This document shows positions 22,420 through 24,653 of a stretch of 24,653 bases of DNA, in pieces. Origin of the DNA: Pseudomonadota bacterium (GTDB taxonomy: Bacteria; Pseudomonadota; Gammaproteobacteria; Burkholderiales; Burkholderiaceae_D). The stretch lies in contig JAEXJM010000017.1 in NCBI GenBank assembly GCA_023449275.1, forward strand, positions 1 through 24,653, written 5' to 3'. Below the pieces are notes generated by a model, which had not been told where the DNA came from, searched no databases, and was given only the letters and a program-made list of their open reading frames with translations. Within the stretch, counting starts at the first letter, position 1; every line of letters begins with the position of its first letter. A program made the translations under genes and the position numbers.

Positions 22420-24653
22420 TTAGAACTTATAATTGAACCGAGCCGATCCGGCGACGCCTTCCCTGACCCCTGTATACGCCTGTACGCCAAGATCGAAACT
22501 GACTTTGTCGCTGGCTTCCGGCTTGTAACTGAAACCCAGCTCGAACATGCCGCTATCCCCTTTCAGGCTCGGCGCGGCCACATCGTAACTGGCGACCTGT
22601 GCATCAGCCGATCCGCTGAACTCATGCTCCCATGCCGCTCCCAGATACGGCTGGATGTTTTCGGTCAGATTCAGGCTCAACCGTCCTCCCAGTCTCGTTC
22701 TGTGGCTGTCGGTGGCGTCGAAATGATACTGGTCTCCCGCTACCCGCGTGCTGTCGCTTCCCTGATGGCTCCAGAAATATTTTCCATACACATCCAGACT
22801 GGCCTGCTGGCTGAATGCCCACTGGTAACCCAGTCCGGCATGAAGACCATAATACATACTGGAAGTATCGCTATTGACCGTTCCCAGACTGTTGGCCATA
22901 GTACTGCTGTCCCAGTCGGTCTTGACCCGTCCGACATGCAGGGAACCTTCAGCGTAAAGACCTTTAAGCGAAGTGCCTGTCAGGTCATACCGCCCCAAAA
23001 CACCCACCCCGTAATACTGACTGTTGCCACTGCCCTTGACATGTCCGGTATTGAAGGTATTACTGGTATGAATATCGCCATAACCCCCTTCAAAAAAGAC
23101 GCCGCCCATCAACTCGCCGTTTTGGGTACTGACACTCCTGCCGACACCGGCCATGATGGACACACCATCGACGTCGACAGAAGAACCGGTACTGTATCGG
23201 GAAGAGCCGCCATTGATGGCACCGAACACGGTAGTACCGTCAGAACCTTTCAGAGACCTCATTGCACTGGCCAGGCCCTGTTCGGCGACAAGATCCATCC
23301 CCTGATTGAGCAGAGCGACGCCGGCCAGACGGGATTCGGCGACGGCCTTGCTCTGTTCGGTCGTTTTGCCGGATTTGACGGTGGCGGTCAGGCTCTTGCC
23401 ATCGCCACTGTCTGCCAGATCGAATTCATATTCCAGCGAGACGCCATGACCGGTGACTTCGGTTTGACCATTGCCTGTCAGACCGATGTCGTTTTTCACC
23501 AGGGTAATTTGATCACCCACTTTCATCAGCGGTGCTCCGTTTGGATCGAGATTGATCCGGATGTCGCTTCCGCTCAGGTCGGTCGCTTCGCTCTTGCCTC
23601 CGTTCAGGGTCAACAGGGGGGTACCTCCGGGAGTGAAATCCGTCGGCAGGATGAAATGGTAGTTATCGAAATTCCCGACATTGGCGGCTTCTACATTACT
23701 CCCCAAGAGGTAGAGTGTGTTGTTGGAATGGTTGATAGTGGGTGTGCCACCGCCGTTTCCAACCGTCCATTGCCACCCCTTCAAAGAGACGTTTGTGAGA
23801 TCGAGAGTTGAAGATTTTTTCACGATAACCGCATTATCGGTTATCGTATATACTGAACCGTCCTCGCCATTCCCCAAAGCTGAACCACCTATATTCACAG
23901 CTATCACGGTTCCGTCAATCGTTCCGCCAGTAAGCATAACGGTATTTCCAGTGGCGGTAAGAGAGGATCCATTTGCACTTTCCACACTCACTCCAGAAAT
24001 GCCAGCCTGAATATTTCCGCCCGAAATCTCGACCCGGTTTCCACTGAGAACACCAAAACTTGGCTCCCATATTCCAAGCAGATCAATTATCCCCGCTGCC
24101 ACCTGTGAACCACTGATATTTCCATCAGTGATGATCAGACGATTTCCAATGGCTTTACTAGATATCGCCCCACTAGCGAGTCCTGCTTGAATCTGCATAT
24201 TATTCAGGGCTCCACCATTGACAAGAAGAATATTGTTCCGTGCGATCCCTTCTCCGGATGCAGCAGACGCTGTTGCATAGCCAACATAGATTAAACCATC
24301 ATCAAGCTGTCCGCCATTGACCGTAATCCGGTTGTTTTCCACAATTCCTGAACCTTGACCGTTTCCAAAAGCACCATATATATTTTTTCCCTGAGCGTTA
24401 GCCTGCCCCTGAATGTCGATCGAGTTATTGGAAAGAACGATATCGTCACCTTTGTATTTTGCACCATAGACCTTCTGCGTGATTTCACTATCGAGGACGA
24501 CATGGTATCCGTTTGTCCCTTCATTGCCATAACTGCCATCAGGCAAATCTCCACCGCCCGAATTGGCGAGCGCAGCCGAAGCCGGGAACAGGGCCATGCA
24601 CAACAGGGTGGGAACGAAAATGCGGGAAACGAGGCTGGACGCCTTCTGGCGCC
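22420..24653 (-). CDS. Autotransporter (type Va), 5' end beyond the window
   Basis: The frame stays open to the window edge (last full codon at 24651), giving 743 visible residues. The TTG at 24603 lies inside the signal peptide and is not the start. The visible signal peptide has a basic stretch RQKASSLVSR, a hydrophobic core and probable cleavage after FPASAALA, before NSGGG. The passenger (about 24560-23400) has roughly eight degenerate 30-36-residue units around a pattern NN-x-hydrophobic...GG-x-I (ENNRITVNGGQL, ARNNILLVNGGAL, SGNRVEISGGNI, ATGNTVMLTGGTI), suggesting a right-handed beta-helix. A helical linker with SRLAGVALLNQGMDLVAEQG (about 23330-23270) precedes a C-terminal 12-strand barrel (about 23240-22423) that ends ARFNYKF with terminal Phe. 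The passenger is short for the class. Its ligand is unknown; adhesion is a guess. Confidence 0.9.
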   Translation of the reverse strand, partial: RQKASSLVSRIFVPTLLCMALFPASAALANSGGGDLPDGSYGNEGTNGYHVVLDSEITQKVYGAKYKGDDIVLSNNSIDIQGQANAQGKNIYGAFGNGQGSGIVENNRITVNGGQLDDGLIYVGYATASAASGEGIARNNILLVNGGALNNMQIQAGLASGAISSKAIGNRLIITDGNISGSQVAAGIIDLLGIWEPSFGVLSGNRVEISGGNIQAGISGVSVESANGSSLTATGNTVMLTGGTIDGTVIAVNIGGSALGNGEDGSVYTITDNAVIVKKSSTLDLTNVSLKGWQWTVGNGGGTPTINHSNNTLYLLGSNVEAANVGNFDNYHFILPTDFTPGGTPLLTLNGGKSEATDLSGSDIRINLDPNGAPLMKVGDQITLVKNDIGLTGNGQTEVTGHGVSLEYEFDLADSGDGKSLTATVKSGKTTEQSKAVAESRLAGVALLNQGMDLVAEQGLASAMRSLKGSDGTTVFGAINGGSSRYSTGSSVDVDGVSIMAGVGRSVSTQNGELMGGVFFEGGYGDIHTSNTFNTGHVKGSGNSQYYGVGVLGRYDLTGTSLKGLYAEGSLHVGRVKTDWDSSTMANSLGTVNSDTSSMYYGLHAGLGYQWAFSQQASLDVYGKYFWSHQGSDSTRVAGDQYHFDATDSHRTRLGGRLSLNLTENIQPYLGAAWEHEFSGSADAQVASYDVAAPSLKGDSGMFELGFSYKPEASDKVSFDLGVQAYTGVREGVAGSARFNYKF

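Noticed and set aside
22624..23811. A 395-codon open frame on the plus strand opposite the autotransporter
   Set aside because: It mirrors the barrel and linker in another frame and shows no domain, signal peptide or convincing ribosome-binding site.
24601..24603. TTG as the start of the autotransporter
   Set aside because: The frame continues upstream to the window edge and encodes the basic n-region and part of the hydrophobic core of a signal peptide, so the true start is outside the window.
1..24653. CRISPR arrays, tRNA or rRNA genes, insertion sequences, prophage or restriction/defence genes
   Set aside because: I looked on both strands and saw no regularly spaced direct repeats, no tRNA-like cloverleaf or rRNA sequence, and no transposase, integrase, nuclease-defence or toxin-antitoxin signatures.

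Overview
The window looks like a chromosomal segment of a Gram-negative betaproteobacterium. The gene order rpsB-tsf-pyrH-frr-uppS-cdsA-dxr-rseP-bamA-skp-lpxD-fabZ-lpxA-lpxB-rnhB and the protein sequences suggest Burkholderiales, perhaps Oxalobacteraceae such as Oxalobacter. That placement is inferred from gene order and sequence character; no search was run. Most of the window is conserved housekeeping and envelope-biogenesis DNA, tightly packed and mostly on the minus strand.

Left edge (1-1716): the 3' end of a thiamine-binding MTH1187-family gene on the plus strand, a bidirectional terminator, then a minus-strand nfeD-slipin membrane pair with its own promoter. Positions 1842-5278 hold ppsA (phosphoenolpyruvate synthase, minus) and, divergently, ppsR (its regulatory kinase/phosphorylase, plus). 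Their shared promoter region carries a perfect 11-bp inverted repeat.

Core (5307-20504, minus strand): in transcription order, rpsB and tsf (S2, EF-Ts), a strong terminator, a new promoter, then pyrH, frr, uppS, cdsA, dxr, rseP, bamA, skp, lpxD, fabZ, lpxA, lpxB, rnhB and a PIG-L-type deacetylase. Many junctions overlap by 1-8 bases or are separated by fewer than 20, so translation is probably coupled. Together these genes make UMP, recycle ribosomes, make isoprenoid precursors and undecaprenyl diphosphate, make CDP-diacylglycerol, assemble outer-membrane proteins (RseP, BamA, Skp) and carry out the early steps of lipid A synthesis. Several starts are TTG or GTG chosen by clear Shine-Dalgarno sequences.

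Right edge (20505-24653): a 276-base divergent region with a structured rpsB leader, the bifunctional NAD(P)HX repair gene nnr (plus), a terminator, and a minus-strand autotransporter whose 5' end lies beyond the window. I see no CRISPR array, tRNA, rRNA, insertion sequence or prophage. No clearly new system is evident. The points most worth checking are the PIG-L protein at the end of the lipid A operon, the autotransporter with its short beta-helix-like passenger, the rpsB leader, and the symmetric ppsA/ppsR promoter region.
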